Assembly (NCBI GenBank): GCA_945865315.1
Contig: CAMBDK010000006.1
Coordinates: 1-53,468 of the forward strand
From: Chitinophaga pinensis
GTDB taxonomy: Bacteria; Bacteroidota; Bacteroidia; 2-12-FULL-35-15
Length of the DNA stretch: 53,468 nucleotides
Direction: 5' to 3'
Below the pieces are notes generated by a model. That model saw nothing but the letters and a program-made list of their open reading frames with translations. It was not told where the DNA came from and did not search any database. The translations under genes and the position numbers were made by a program. Within the stretch, counting starts at the first letter, position 1. Every line of letters starts with the position of its first letter. This document shows, piece by piece, positions 33,861 to 42,235 of this stretch.

Positions 33861-36787
33861 TATTAAATGCACACTCAAATTACAGCCTGCGATACGGTGT
33901 TCTTTCATTAGAAGAGCTCGTGGAATCTTGTGTTGAAAATAACTACGAAGCAATTGCAATTACAGATATAAATAATTCATCTGGCGCTTTAAGCTTTGTT
34001 AAGATATGTCTTGAAAAAGGTGTAAAGCCACTTGTTGGAATGGAATTCAGAAATGCTAACGAATTCTTATTTATTGCAATTGCTAGAAATAGGGAAGGGT
34101 TTAAAGAGATAAACGAATTAATGACTCGCTGTAATTTGTCACAAAATAAACTTCCGGAAAAACATACTTTTTTAAACTGTTATATCATTTATCCATATGG
34201 GAAAATTGAAGAAAATTCGCTCAAAGAGAATGAATATGTTGGGGTAAGGCCTAGTCAGCTAAACCAATTAAGACATAAAAAAAAACAGCAACAAGCCAAA
34301 TATGTTATTCAGCAAGCGTATACTTACAAAGATTATCAAGGATATGAAACGCATAAAAAATTAAGAGCGATTAGTCATAATATACTCTTATCGCAGGTAG
34401 AAGAGTCCCAATTAGGAGGCGCAGATGAATACATAAGCACAAAAAAACAATTACTTAAAAAATACGAAGATTACCCACACATAATAGAAAATACAAATAA
34501 AATAATAAACGATTGTAATTTTTCTTTTGATTTTAAAAATACGAAAAATAAAAAATCCTATACAGCCAGCATTTATGATGATAAAATTTTGTTGGAAAAG
34601 CTCGCCTACGATGGCTTAAAATATCGGTATGGCTCGTTCAACAAAACGGCAATAGACCGGGTTAATAAAGAGCTGGAAATCATTCACAACCTTAACTTTT
34701 CAGCGTACTTCCTAATAACAGCAGATATCATACGTTACTCCATGTTAAGGGGTTATTACCATGTTGGTAGAGGCAGTGGTGCAAATAGTATAGTAGCATA
34801 CTGTTTGAGAATTACAGATGTTTGTCCAATAGAGTTAAATCTATATTTTGAACGCTTTTTAAACCCCAAACGAAAATCGCCTCCCGATTTTGATATCGAT
34901 TACAGCTGGAGAGAAAGGGACGATGTTATGGAGTATATCTTCAAAAGATATGGAAAAAAAAATACGGCATTGCTGGGGGCTATTTCAACATTTAAAGACC
35001 GTTCGATTATACGTGAAATGGGTAAAGTATACGGCTTGCCTAAAGAAGATATAGACCGATTAATTAAAAACCCTGGCTCGCCCTTAAATCAGAATGAAAT
35101 TTGCAAAAATATTATAACTCATTATTCAGCCATAGAAAACTATCCTAATATACGTACCACCCACTCTTGCGGCATACTAATATCCGAAGAGCCCATTACC
35201 TATTATACTGCTTTAGATTTAACACCTAAAGGATTTCCCTCAACACATTTTGATATGTATACTGCCGAAGACATAGGATTTGAAAAGCTTGATATACTTA
35301 GCCAAAGAGGGATTGGACATATTAAGGATGCCGCTGAATTAATATATAAAAACAGAGGAGTAAAAGTAGATGTTCATGAAGTTGAAAAATTCAAAAAAGA
35401 TGATAAAATAAAAGCGCAATTAAAGGCTGGCGATACCATTGGGTGTTTTTATATTGAAAGCCCAGCTATGCGAAGCTTATTAAAAAAATTAAAATGCGAG
35501 AACTATTTGACATTAGTGGCTGCAAGCTCTATTATTCGTCCAGGAGTAGCAAAAAGCGGCATGATGAAAGCATATATCCAACGCTTTCACAACCCCTCAA
35601 CTATTAAATATTTACACCCCATAATAGAGGAGCAACTTAACGAAACTTATGGCGTAATGGTCTTTCAGGAAGATGTATTAAAAGTAGGACACCATTTTGG
35701 TGGTTTAGATTTAGCCGATGCCGATGTGCTCAGAAGGATGATGAGTGGCAAATCAAGAAATAAAAAACATTTAGAACTAATTACAGATAAATATTTTGCT
35801 CATTGCAAAGCGGCAGGATATTCAGAAAAGGTAAGTAAAGAAGTGTGGCGACAAATAGAATCTTTTGCCGGATATAGCTTTAGCAAGGCTCACTCTGCTA
35901 GCTACGCTGCAGAAAGCTATCAAAGTTTATTTCTAAAAACGCATTACCCTTTGGAGTTTATGGTAGCTGTAATAAATAACTTTGGTGGATTTTACGCCAC
36001 CAGTGTTTACATAAACGAAACAAAAAAGGCTGGAGGTATAATTCATTTGCCTTGCGTGAACAAAGGCTTCTACTTAACATCTCTTTATGGCAAAGATGTA
36101 TTTCTAGGATTTATACACATCAAATCCCTCGAACAATCTACTGCGCAAACAATCGAAATTGAACGAGAAAAAAATGGGCCGTATGAAAGTTTAGAAGATT
36201 TTATTTCGAGAATAAATACCCGAATAGAAACTTTACGTACATTGATAAGAATAAACGCATTGCGCTTTACCGGAAAAAACAAAAGGCAACTACTTTGGGA
36301 AGCTCAGCTGTTATTTGATAAAGAAAAAACAAAACAATTTGCCTCCTCTATTCCCCTGTTTGCTGCGCCGCCAATAGAATGGAAAATCCCTATATTAAAA
36401 GAGAACAAAATCTCCGACATGTATGATGAATTAGAATTATTGGAATTCCCCGTTTCCTTAAGCCTATTTGATTTAACAAAATCAAACTTTAGGGGAGAAT
36501 GTAAAGCGAATGAACTTTTAAATTTTGTTGGCAAAGTAGTGCGAATGGTAGGTAGTTATGTTACTTATAAAAGAGTAAGAACAATACGAGGTGATATAAT
36601 GGCTTTTGGAACCTTCTTGGACGAGGATGGTGTTTTTTTTGACACCACGCATTTTCCAACAGAATTAGTAAATTATCCTTTTACAGGCGCTGGAATTTAT
36701 TTAATTTTGGGTAAAGTTGTACAAGAGTTTGGATTTCCAAGTATTGAAATTCAAAAGATGGCAAGAATGAGTTATACAAAAAACTAG
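33857..36787 (+). CDS. dnaE2: Short DnaE-type (error-prone, DnaE2-like) DNA polymerase III alpha subunit
   Basis: 976 aa, shorter than replicative DnaE (about 1160 or more). The N-terminal PHP domain is recognisable (NAHSNYSLRYGVLSLEEL, AIAITDINNSSGAL), but the HxH metal motif reads NAH and the TDH motif reads TDI, so it is probably catalytically dead. The polymerase core is intact: GRGSGANSIVAYCL (304-317), PDFDID (343-348) with the catalytic Asp residues, KLDILSQRGI, IIRPGVAKSGMM, YGVMVFQEDVLKV and DADVLRRMMSGK. HhH and OB-like parts follow at about 790-970. ATGA overlap with dinB implies coupling. DnaE2-type enzymes act in damage-induced mutagenesis with a Y-family partner. Here DinB takes the place usually held by ImuB, and no ImuA is present. 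The family is certain, the DnaE2 subgroup less so. Confidence 0.88.
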   Translation: MILNAHSNYSLRYGVLSLEELVESCVENNYEAIAITDINNSSGALSFVKICLEKGVKPLVGMEFRNANEFLFIAIARNREGFKEINELMTRCNLSQNKLPEKHTFLNCYIIYPYGKIEENSLKENEYVGVRPSQLNQLRHKKKQQQAKYVIQQAYTYKDYQGYETHKKLRAISHNILLSQVEESQLGGADEYISTKKQLLKKYEDYPHIIENTNKIINDCNFSFDFKNTKNKKSYTASIYDDKILLEKLAYDGLKYRYGSFNKTAIDRVNKELEIIHNLNFSAYFLITADIIRYSMLRGYYHVGRGSGANSIVAYCLRITDVCPIELNLYFERFLNPKRKSPPDFDIDYSWRERDDVMEYIFKRYGKKNTALLGAISTFKDRSIIREMGKVYGLPKEDIDRLIKNPGSPLNQNEICKNIITHYSAIENYPNIRTTHSCGILISEEPITYYTALDLTPKGFPSTHFDMYTAEDIGFEKLDILSQRGIGHIKDAAELIYKNRGVKVDVHEVEKFKKDDKIKAQLKAGDTIGCFYIESPAMRSLLKKLKCENYLTLVAASSIIRPGVAKSGMMKAYIQRFHNPSTIKYLHPIIEEQLNETYGVMVFQEDVLKVGHHFGGLDLADADVLRRMMSGKSRNKKHLELITDKYFAHCKAAGYSEKVSKEVWRQIESFAGYSFSKAHSASYAAESYQSLFLKTHYPLEFMVAVINNFGGFYATSVYINETKKAGGIIHLPCVNKGFYLTSLYGKDVFLGFIHIKSLEQSTAQTIEIEREKNGPYESLEDFISRINTRIETLRTLIRINALRFTGKNKRQLLWEAQLLFDKEKTKQFASSIPLFAAPPIEWKIPILKENKISDMYDELELLEFPVSLSLFDLTKSNFRGECKANELLNFVGKVVRMVGSYVTYKRVRTIRGDIMAFGTFLDEDGVFFDTTHFPTELVNYPFTGAGIYLILGKVVQEFGFPSIEIQKMARMSYTKN

Positions 36788-36803
36788 ATTTAGAAACAAA
36801 CAG

Positions 36804-37538
36804 ATGTGTTATAATATAGAAATCCCAGTAAAAACAGAACTCAGCACTTTTATTAATTGCGTATTAGATAATAAAATTTGCAATAATGAGTGGGACGAAA
36901 GCTGCCATATAATGTCAGGTTTTACTTTTTCAAAAATACCGGTATTAACAACAGAAGATCAGGAAAACATACAAACATTTAATTGGGGCTTAATCCCTAA
37001 ATGGTGCAAGGATGAGGCGCAAGCAAAAGAAATTAGAACAAAAACATTAAATGCGAAATGTGAAACAATATTTGAAAAACCTTCGTTCAGAGCTAGCATA
37101 AAAGATAAAAGGTGTTTAGTTTTTGTGAAGGGATTTTATGAATGGCGAGATTATAATAATAAAAAATACCCTTATTATATATATTTAAAAAAGCAGCAGG
37201 TCTTCACTTTGGGAGGCATCTACGAGTCGTGGGTAAATAAAAATACAGGGGAAATAATTACTACAACTTCTATTATAACAACAGCCGCCAACCCCTTAAT
37301 GGCAAAAATCCATAATTTAAAAATGAGAATGCCTTTAATACTCCCTGAAAATGCCATGCACCAATGGCTTAACCCATTAACAGACAAAAAAGCCATCGAA
37401 AATTTGATGCTGCCTTTTGATGAAAATAAAATGAGCGCACACAGCATCTCCAAATTAATTACTTCGAGAAGGGAGAATCCAAACCAAGCAAAAATAAAAG
37501 ATGCGTTTATTTATAAAGAACTACCTCAAATAAATTAA
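36804..37538 (+). CDS. SRAP family protein (YedK/HMCES-like, abasic-site DNA crosslinker)
   Basis: 244 aa. It begins Met-Cys, so Cys2 becomes the N-terminal nucleophile once Met is removed, as the family requires. Other active-site residues are in place: Asn83 in LNAKCE, Glu113 in GFYEWR and His170 in AKIHNLKMRMP. WGLIPKW (61-67) is also typical. SRAP proteins shield abasic sites in single-stranded DNA by forming a thiazolidine crosslink. The gene follows the DnaE gene by 16 bp and closes the damage operon. The three enzymes would together handle bypass and protection of lesions at stalled forks; that cooperation is inferred. Confidence 0.92.
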   Translation: MCYNIEIPVKTELSTFINCVLDNKICNNEWDESCHIMSGFTFSKIPVLTTEDQENIQTFNWGLIPKWCKDEAQAKEIRTKTLNAKCETIFEKPSFRASIKDKRCLVFVKGFYEWRDYNNKKYPYYIYLKKQQVFTLGGIYESWVNKNTGEIITTTSIITTAANPLMAKIHNLKMRMPLILPENAMHQWLNPLTDKKAIENLMLPFDENKMSAHSISKLITSRRENPNQAKIKDAFIYKELPQIN

Positions 37539-38072
37539 AAAAATTGCGCATAAAAAAATACCGAATTAAAAAAGAAGGTTAAAAGCATTCTAAATTCTAT
37601 TAAACACGTAAATGATAGTTGAATTTGATACGCGCAAAAAAATATTTAGGCCATAATTGCTTTTAAACCTTTTTTTTGAATATTTTCAAGGCATCGCCCC
37701 ATTTTTATATTTTAATACTTCAATTCGCTGCTTTAAACGAAAAAAGCATGGTTTTAAATAAAAAACGAGCTTTTATTTAAATGTGCGGCCCAAATTCACA
37801 AAGTATTGAGGGGAAGGTAAAATATGAATAAAAACCCTTCTCCTATCTCATATATATGCTTTTTTTATTGGCTATTATCCTTTTTAAACACCCATTAACA
37901 GTCCCGAATATTAAAATTAATTTTAATATAAGAACCAATTTAATATTAATCTATAATTAATTAAATAGGACCATTTTTTTTCAATAATCTTAAAATAATC
38001 ATTTAGATTTTCTTTTGTTTGAATATTTTTTTTAATTTAGCACCTTTAATTAGTTAAATCTAAAAAAAAGAT
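37539..38072. other. Gene-less AT-rich spacer between the SRAP gene and a PorE-like gene
   Basis: 534 bp with no convincing coding frame. An AT-only inverted repeat (TTTAAATAAAA at 37753-37763 with TTTTATTTAAA at 37771-37781) could form a weak hairpin after the damage operon but has no T-tract. TTTG at 38014-38017 and a TAATTTAG at 38033-38040 lie upstream of the next gene, but their spacing (15 bp) is off consensus. Confidence 0.45.
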
Positions 38073-40136
38073 ATGAATATAATTTCAAAAGTACTTGTTG
38101 CACTCGTCGTAACTTTAACATTTTCGGTTAACTCAATGGCGCAGAAAAACTTTTCTGCAGATGCCGATATCGCATTCAGCAACAAACAGTATTTCAATGC
38201 TATTGAACTTTATAAAAAAGCATATACAAAAGCGAAGAAAAAAGAAGATAAAGCACTTATCATTTTCACAATAGGAGAATGTTACCGATTAACTGGCGAC
38301 AACAAACAATCAGAAGCTTGGTATGTAAAGGCTGTAAAAGCTAATTATACAAATCCGCTTGCTAAATTATATTTGGCTGAGGCAAAAAAAGCACAAGAAA
38401 AATACAGTGAAGCCCTAATTGAATTTGCAAATTATAAATCAGATGCGCCTGCTGATCCAAGAGGGGAGAACGGCATTAAATCATGTGAATTAGCTACAAA
38501 ATGGAAAGAGAACCCTTCCCGTTATAAAGTTGAAAATATGACACTAATAAATACCAAAGACCCCGACTTTTGCCCTACTTACGCCGATAAAAAATACAAT
38601 AAATTGTTATTCACATCTATGCGTCCAGGAGTTACTGGAGGAGCTTTCGATGGTTCACTGGGAGAGTTTTATAGCGATATTTTTGAAACCCAAATGGATA
38701 AAAATGGAAGATGGAGCACCCCTACTCCTTTACCTCCTCCAGTAAATACAGAAGAAAATGAGGGGCTTAGTTCAATGACTAAAAAAGGCGATTTATTAAT
38801 TTTTACTCGTTGTACTTCCGAAAAAAACAAAAACTCTTTAAATCAATTGTGGTTTTCTGTGAAAAAAGGCAATGCATGGGGCGAACCTGAAAAATTCTGG
38901 TTCTGTAATGATTCAAATAAATTTGCTTCTCCTTCTATTTCTTCAGGAGGCTTAACATTGCTATTCTCCTCTGATATGCCTGGTGGACAAGGAGGTAATG
39001 ATATTTGGACTAGCACCTATAATAAAAAAGAAAAAAAATGGAGCCCTCCAACTAATTTAGGATCTGAAATTAACACCTCTGCCAACGAAGTTTTCCCTAG
39101 TTTACACGACGACGGCACACTTTACTTTTCTTCTGATGGACATTTAGGTATGGGAGGATTGGATATTTTTAGAGCAGAAAAAAAGGGTAAAGGTGAATGG
39201 GGCACTGTAACCAACCTGAGATACCCAGTAAATTCAGCTGGCGACGATTTCGGAATTATTTTCGAAGGAGCGAAGGAAAGGGGTTACTTCTCTTCAAACC
39301 GCGAAGGTACAAAAGGTTCTGACGACATATGGAGCTTTGTTTTACCGCCATTATTGTTTTCTATTTCTGGTACAGTAAGCGATTGTAAAAATAAAGATGT
39401 ACTTCAGAATGTAATTGTAAAGCTGGTTGGTTCTGATGGTACTTCGGTACAAACTAAAACAGGAGCAGATGGTCAATATAAATTTGCCGAAAACGGAGCA
39501 AATCGTTTTGTATGGCCCAATACATCTTATGTTATTACGACGGAGGTTTCCAACGATTTAATAACCAAAAATGCAGCCAATGGTTTTGTTAACAGCTCTA
39601 CTAAAGCTAAGGTAACAACTGTAGGCGTTGAAGAAGCTAAAACTTTCAAAGGAATTAACTTTTGTTTAGTACCTATCGAAAAAGAAATCCGTTTCCCTGA
39701 TGTGTTGTATGACTTAGCGCAATCTACTTTACGCGCTGGATCTGTAGATTCATTAAACTTTTTATATGAGACTTTAATAGATAACCCAACATTTATTATC
39801 GAATTAAGTGCACATACCGATTCTCGCGGTGGAGACCCAGAAAACTTAATATTATCAAACGAAAGAGCTAAATCTTGTTTTGATTATTTAGTATCGAAAG
39901 GTATTCCTGCAGAAAGAATGGATCCTAAAGGTTATGGCGAAAAAAGATTGTTAATACTGGATACGGATATCAATAAATTAGGAACTATAGAAGAAAAGGA
40001 AGCGGGTCACCAAAAAAATAGACGTACTGTATTTTCTGTTTTACGTAAAGATTATTTTAACCCTAATGCTCCTAAGGAGGTTCCTAAAATAAATCAAAAA
40101 GAAAAATCGGAAGAAGAAGAGGAAGAAACAGAATAA
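38073..40136 (+). CDS. PorE-like TPR-PD40-CarboxypepD-OmpA protein
   Basis: 687 aa. Signal peptide 1-23 (ends VNSMAQ). TPR repeats at about 25-150 (ADADIAFSNKQYFNAIELYK; SEAWYVKAVKANY; YSEALIEFANYK). PD40 blades span about 160-430 (GGLTLLFSSDMPGGQGG; DGTLYFSSDGHLGMGGLDIF; GYFSSNREG). A CarboxypepD_reg-like domain starts at ISGTVSDCKNKDVLQN. The OmpA domain has FPDVLYDLAQSTLR, SAHTDSRG and QKNRRTVF. The tail after about 672 is strongly acidic (EEEEEETE). This is the full domain set of PorE, the T9SS component that ties the outer-membrane complex to peptidoglycan, and the most complete of the three PD40 proteins here. It stands alone with a 534-bp leader region, consistent with a core rather than module-specific role. 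Confidence 0.88.
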   Translation: MNIISKVLVALVVTLTFSVNSMAQKNFSADADIAFSNKQYFNAIELYKKAYTKAKKKEDKALIIFTIGECYRLTGDNKQSEAWYVKAVKANYTNPLAKLYLAEAKKAQEKYSEALIEFANYKSDAPADPRGENGIKSCELATKWKENPSRYKVENMTLINTKDPDFCPTYADKKYNKLLFTSMRPGVTGGAFDGSLGEFYSDIFETQMDKNGRWSTPTPLPPPVNTEENEGLSSMTKKGDLLIFTRCTSEKNKNSLNQLWFSVKKGNAWGEPEKFWFCNDSNKFASPSISSGGLTLLFSSDMPGGQGGNDIWTSTYNKKEKKWSPPTNLGSEINTSANEVFPSLHDDGTLYFSSDGHLGMGGLDIFRAEKKGKGEWGTVTNLRYPVNSAGDDFGIIFEGAKERGYFSSNREGTKGSDDIWSFVLPPLLFSISGTVSDCKNKDVLQNVIVKLVGSDGTSVQTKTGADGQYKFAENGANRFVWPNTSYVITTEVSNDLITKNAANGFVNSSTKAKVTTVGVEEAKTFKGINFCLVPIEKEIRFPDVLYDLAQSTLRAGSVDSLNFLYETLIDNPTFIIELSAHTDSRGGDPENLILSNERAKSCFDYLVSKGIPAERMDPKGYGEKRLLILDTDINKLGTIEEKEAGHQKNRRTVFSVLRKDYFNPNAPKEVPKINQKEKSEEEEEETE

Positions 40137-40315
40137 ATATTGAAATTTTAATTGTAGGTCCCTTTAAAAAATGGACGCAAAAAAAATTAATTGACGTTTT
40201 AATTTTTAAAATACCCTTTCATACTTTGCCATATAAATTTTCAATCTTTGGGATGAGAAAATGAAGCATGGAAAAGTTACAGTGAGAGGGTTTTTTAATT
40301 TTCAGAAAAATATAT

Positions 40316-41551
40316 ATGGCAAACAGATATAATTTACGTGGCGTTTCTGCCTCTAAAGAAGATGTACATAAAGCAATTGCTAATATTGATAAGGGCTTAT
40401 TTCCAAAAGCTTTTTGTAAGATTATACCCGATTATTTAAGTGGCGATGAAGCGTATTGTATTGTTATGCATGCCGATGGCGCCGGTACAAAATCATCGTT
40501 GGCCTATATATACTGGAAAGAAACAGGCGATCTTTCTGTATGGCAAGGTATAGCCCAGGATGCTATAATAATGAATACCGACGATCTACTCTGCGTTGGA
40601 GCTGTTGATAATATATTGATTTCATCCACTATTGGGCGTAATAAGAATTTAATTCCCGCAGAGGTAATTGCTGCAATAATTGCGGGTACAGAAAATGTAT
40701 TGGAGCAATTACGCACTTTTGGCATAGGAATACATTCCACAGGTGGCGAAACAGCCGACGTTGGAGATCTTGTTAGAACTATTATTGTTGACTCTACTGT
40801 TGTATCTCGCATGAAGCGTTCTGAGGTTATAGATAATAAAAATATTCAAGCTGGAGATGTAATTGTAGGTTTGTCATCATTTGGCCTAGCAACTTATGAA
40901 AAACAATATAATGGTGGAATGGGCAGCAATGGATTAACCTCTGCGCGGCACGATGTGTTTAATAAATCAATGGCACATAAATACCCCGAAAGTTTTGACC
41001 CCGCTATCCCCGAAAAACTAATATACTCAGGAAATATTAATTTAACAGAAAAAATAGATATTGAATACCTAGCTCATTCAGCAAATAAAAATTCTAAAAT
41101 ATCCATTGACGCAGGCAAATTGGTTCTTTCGCCTACTCGCACCTACGCCCCTATAATAAAGAAAATTTTAGATACTTACCAAACTAAAAGTCCAACATAT
41201 TCAAGCGAAAACGACAGGTCGCTTATTCACGGAATGGTTCACTGCAGTGGCGGTGCACAAACTAAAGTATTGCACTTTATAGACAATTTACACATTATAA
41301 AAAACAACTTATTCCCTACTCCAAAATTATTTAAATTAATTCAAGAACAAAGCGGCACAGATTGGAAAGAAATGTACACCGTATTTAATATGGGCCATAG
41401 AATGGAGCTATACGTTCCCGAATCAATTGCAGCGAATATAATTTCAATCTCAAAATCATTTAATGTGGATGCTCAGATTGTTGGCAGAGTGGAAGCCAGC
41501 AAAAATAAAAAACTAACAATTAGTTCTGAATTTGGGCACTTTGAATATTAG
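40316..41551 (+). CDS. purM: Phosphoribosylformylglycinamidine cyclo-ligase (AIR synthetase)
   Basis: 411 aa, the longer PurM form typical of Bacteroidota, starting NRYNLRGVSASKEDVHKAI. Family motifs are MHADGAGTKSSLAY, AQDAIIMNTDDLLCVGA, STGGETADVGDLVRT, SFGLATYEKQYNGGMGSNGL, LVLSPTRTYAPIIKKIL, MVHCSGGAQTKVLHF and FNMGHRMELYVP. With ATP it closes the imidazole ring of formylglycinamidine ribotide to give AIR in purine synthesis. Between about residues 235 and 260 it carries extra residues (NINLTEKIDIEYLAHSANKN). Neighbours are unrelated in function; it converges with the small lipoprotein gene on the other strand. Confidence 0.95.
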   Translation: MANRYNLRGVSASKEDVHKAIANIDKGLFPKAFCKIIPDYLSGDEAYCIVMHADGAGTKSSLAYIYWKETGDLSVWQGIAQDAIIMNTDDLLCVGAVDNILISSTIGRNKNLIPAEVIAAIIAGTENVLEQLRTFGIGIHSTGGETADVGDLVRTIIVDSTVVSRMKRSEVIDNKNIQAGDVIVGLSSFGLATYEKQYNGGMGSNGLTSARHDVFNKSMAHKYPESFDPAIPEKLIYSGNINLTEKIDIEYLAHSANKNSKISIDAGKLVLSPTRTYAPIIKKILDTYQTKSPTYSSENDRSLIHGMVHCSGGAQTKVLHFIDNLHIIKNNLFPTPKLFKLIQEQSGTDWKEMYTVFNMGHRMELYVPESIAANIISISKSFNVDAQIVGRVEASKNKKLTISSEFGHFEY

Positions 41552-41634
41552 TATTAAAGCGAGTCTATTGTAAAAAAATTGCAATCAATTTGTAATAAAA
41601 ACACCTAGCATATTCAAAATTTAATTGCAATTCA

Positions 41635-42021
41635 TTACTCTGTTACCTGTATATCTATATTGGTCTCTTTTTTTCTATCAGTCCATTTTATCTTTGCAAA
41701 AATCCCTCCAAATACAGTTTCAGATGCACCTTGGTCATAACCTATGCAATATAGATAATAATCCCCCCTGGCCAAATTGTTAATTGCATATTTTCCCGAA
41801 ATGTCTGCTGTTACTTTAAAATCATAATTTGTTATATCAGCACCAGGAAACTCCTTGGCACCATATTTAATATAAACAATAGAATTAGGAATAACCATAG
41901 TATGGTGTTTTACAGTTCCTGCCAGCGTTGCTTTTCCTCCCATACCTTCTTTTTTACATGCAACTATTGTAATTATTATTAAAGAGCAAATAATTGCACT
42001 GCAATATTTCTTTTGTTTCAT
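41635..42021 (-). CDS. Small lipoprotein with carboxypeptidase-regulatory-like domain
   Basis: 128 aa. Signal sequence and lipobox ITIVACKKEG, so lipidation at Cys22 is expected. The mature part looks like a single CarboxypepD_reg/Cna-B-like beta-sandwich: TLAGTVKHHTMVIPNSIVYI, then DFKVTADISGKYAINNLARG and DYYLYCIGYDQGAS. This is the pattern of a peptidase-associated fold with the GKYAINNLxxGxYxL strand. It is the last gene of the minus-strand surface locus, separated from the cytochrome/propeller gene by a 161-bp palindromic repeat. The function is unknown. Confidence 0.75.
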   Translation of the reverse strand: MKQKKYCSAIICSLIIITIVACKKEGMGGKATLAGTVKHHTMVIPNSIVYIKYGAKEFPGADITNYDFKVTADISGKYAINNLARGDYYLYCIGYDQGASETVFGGIFAKIKWTDRKKETNIDIQVTE

Positions 42022-42071
42022 TTTGTGGTTTCCTTTAACAATAAATAGTTATTTAAAAATAGATTATACTA

Positions 42072-42232
42072 AGGCTCTGTTAAGAAATAACTGATACATT
42101 TTGTCTTATTATTTTGCTCTTTTTCTGCGTTGTAAAATCGTTAAATAGCTAAAGCTATTCGCCTCATTTGCGCCTTGAAAAAGAACAAAATAACTTCGCC
42201 AATTCTGCACCATTTATTTCTTAACAGAGCCT
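42072..42232. repeat. 161-bp palindromic repeat, copy 1
   Basis: Perfect 19-bp terminal inverted repeats, AGGCTCTGTTAAGAAATAA at 42072-42090 and its reverse complement at 42214-42232. An imperfect inner palindrome is centred on AATAGCTAAAGCTATT, with outer segments that also pair (CTCTTTTTC / GAAAAAGAAC). It has no coding capacity and no clear target-site duplication. The right end lies 3 bp past the stop codon of the cytochrome/propeller gene. The reverse complement aligns without gaps to copy 2 at 47602-47762 at about 86 percent identity by my hand count. It could be a MITE-like non-autonomous element or a structured intergenic repeat. Confidence 0.88.
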
Positions 42233-42235
42233 AAA

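Noticed and set aside
37753-37781. AT-only inverted repeat as terminator of the damage operon
   Set aside because: The stem has no G-C pairs and no T-tract follows, so it was mentioned only as content of the spacer.
42072-42090. Repeat end GGCTCTGTT read as an IS6-family terminal repeat
   Set aside because: The likeness covers only about nine bases, no transposase is present, and the second copy reads GGCATTGTA at the same place.
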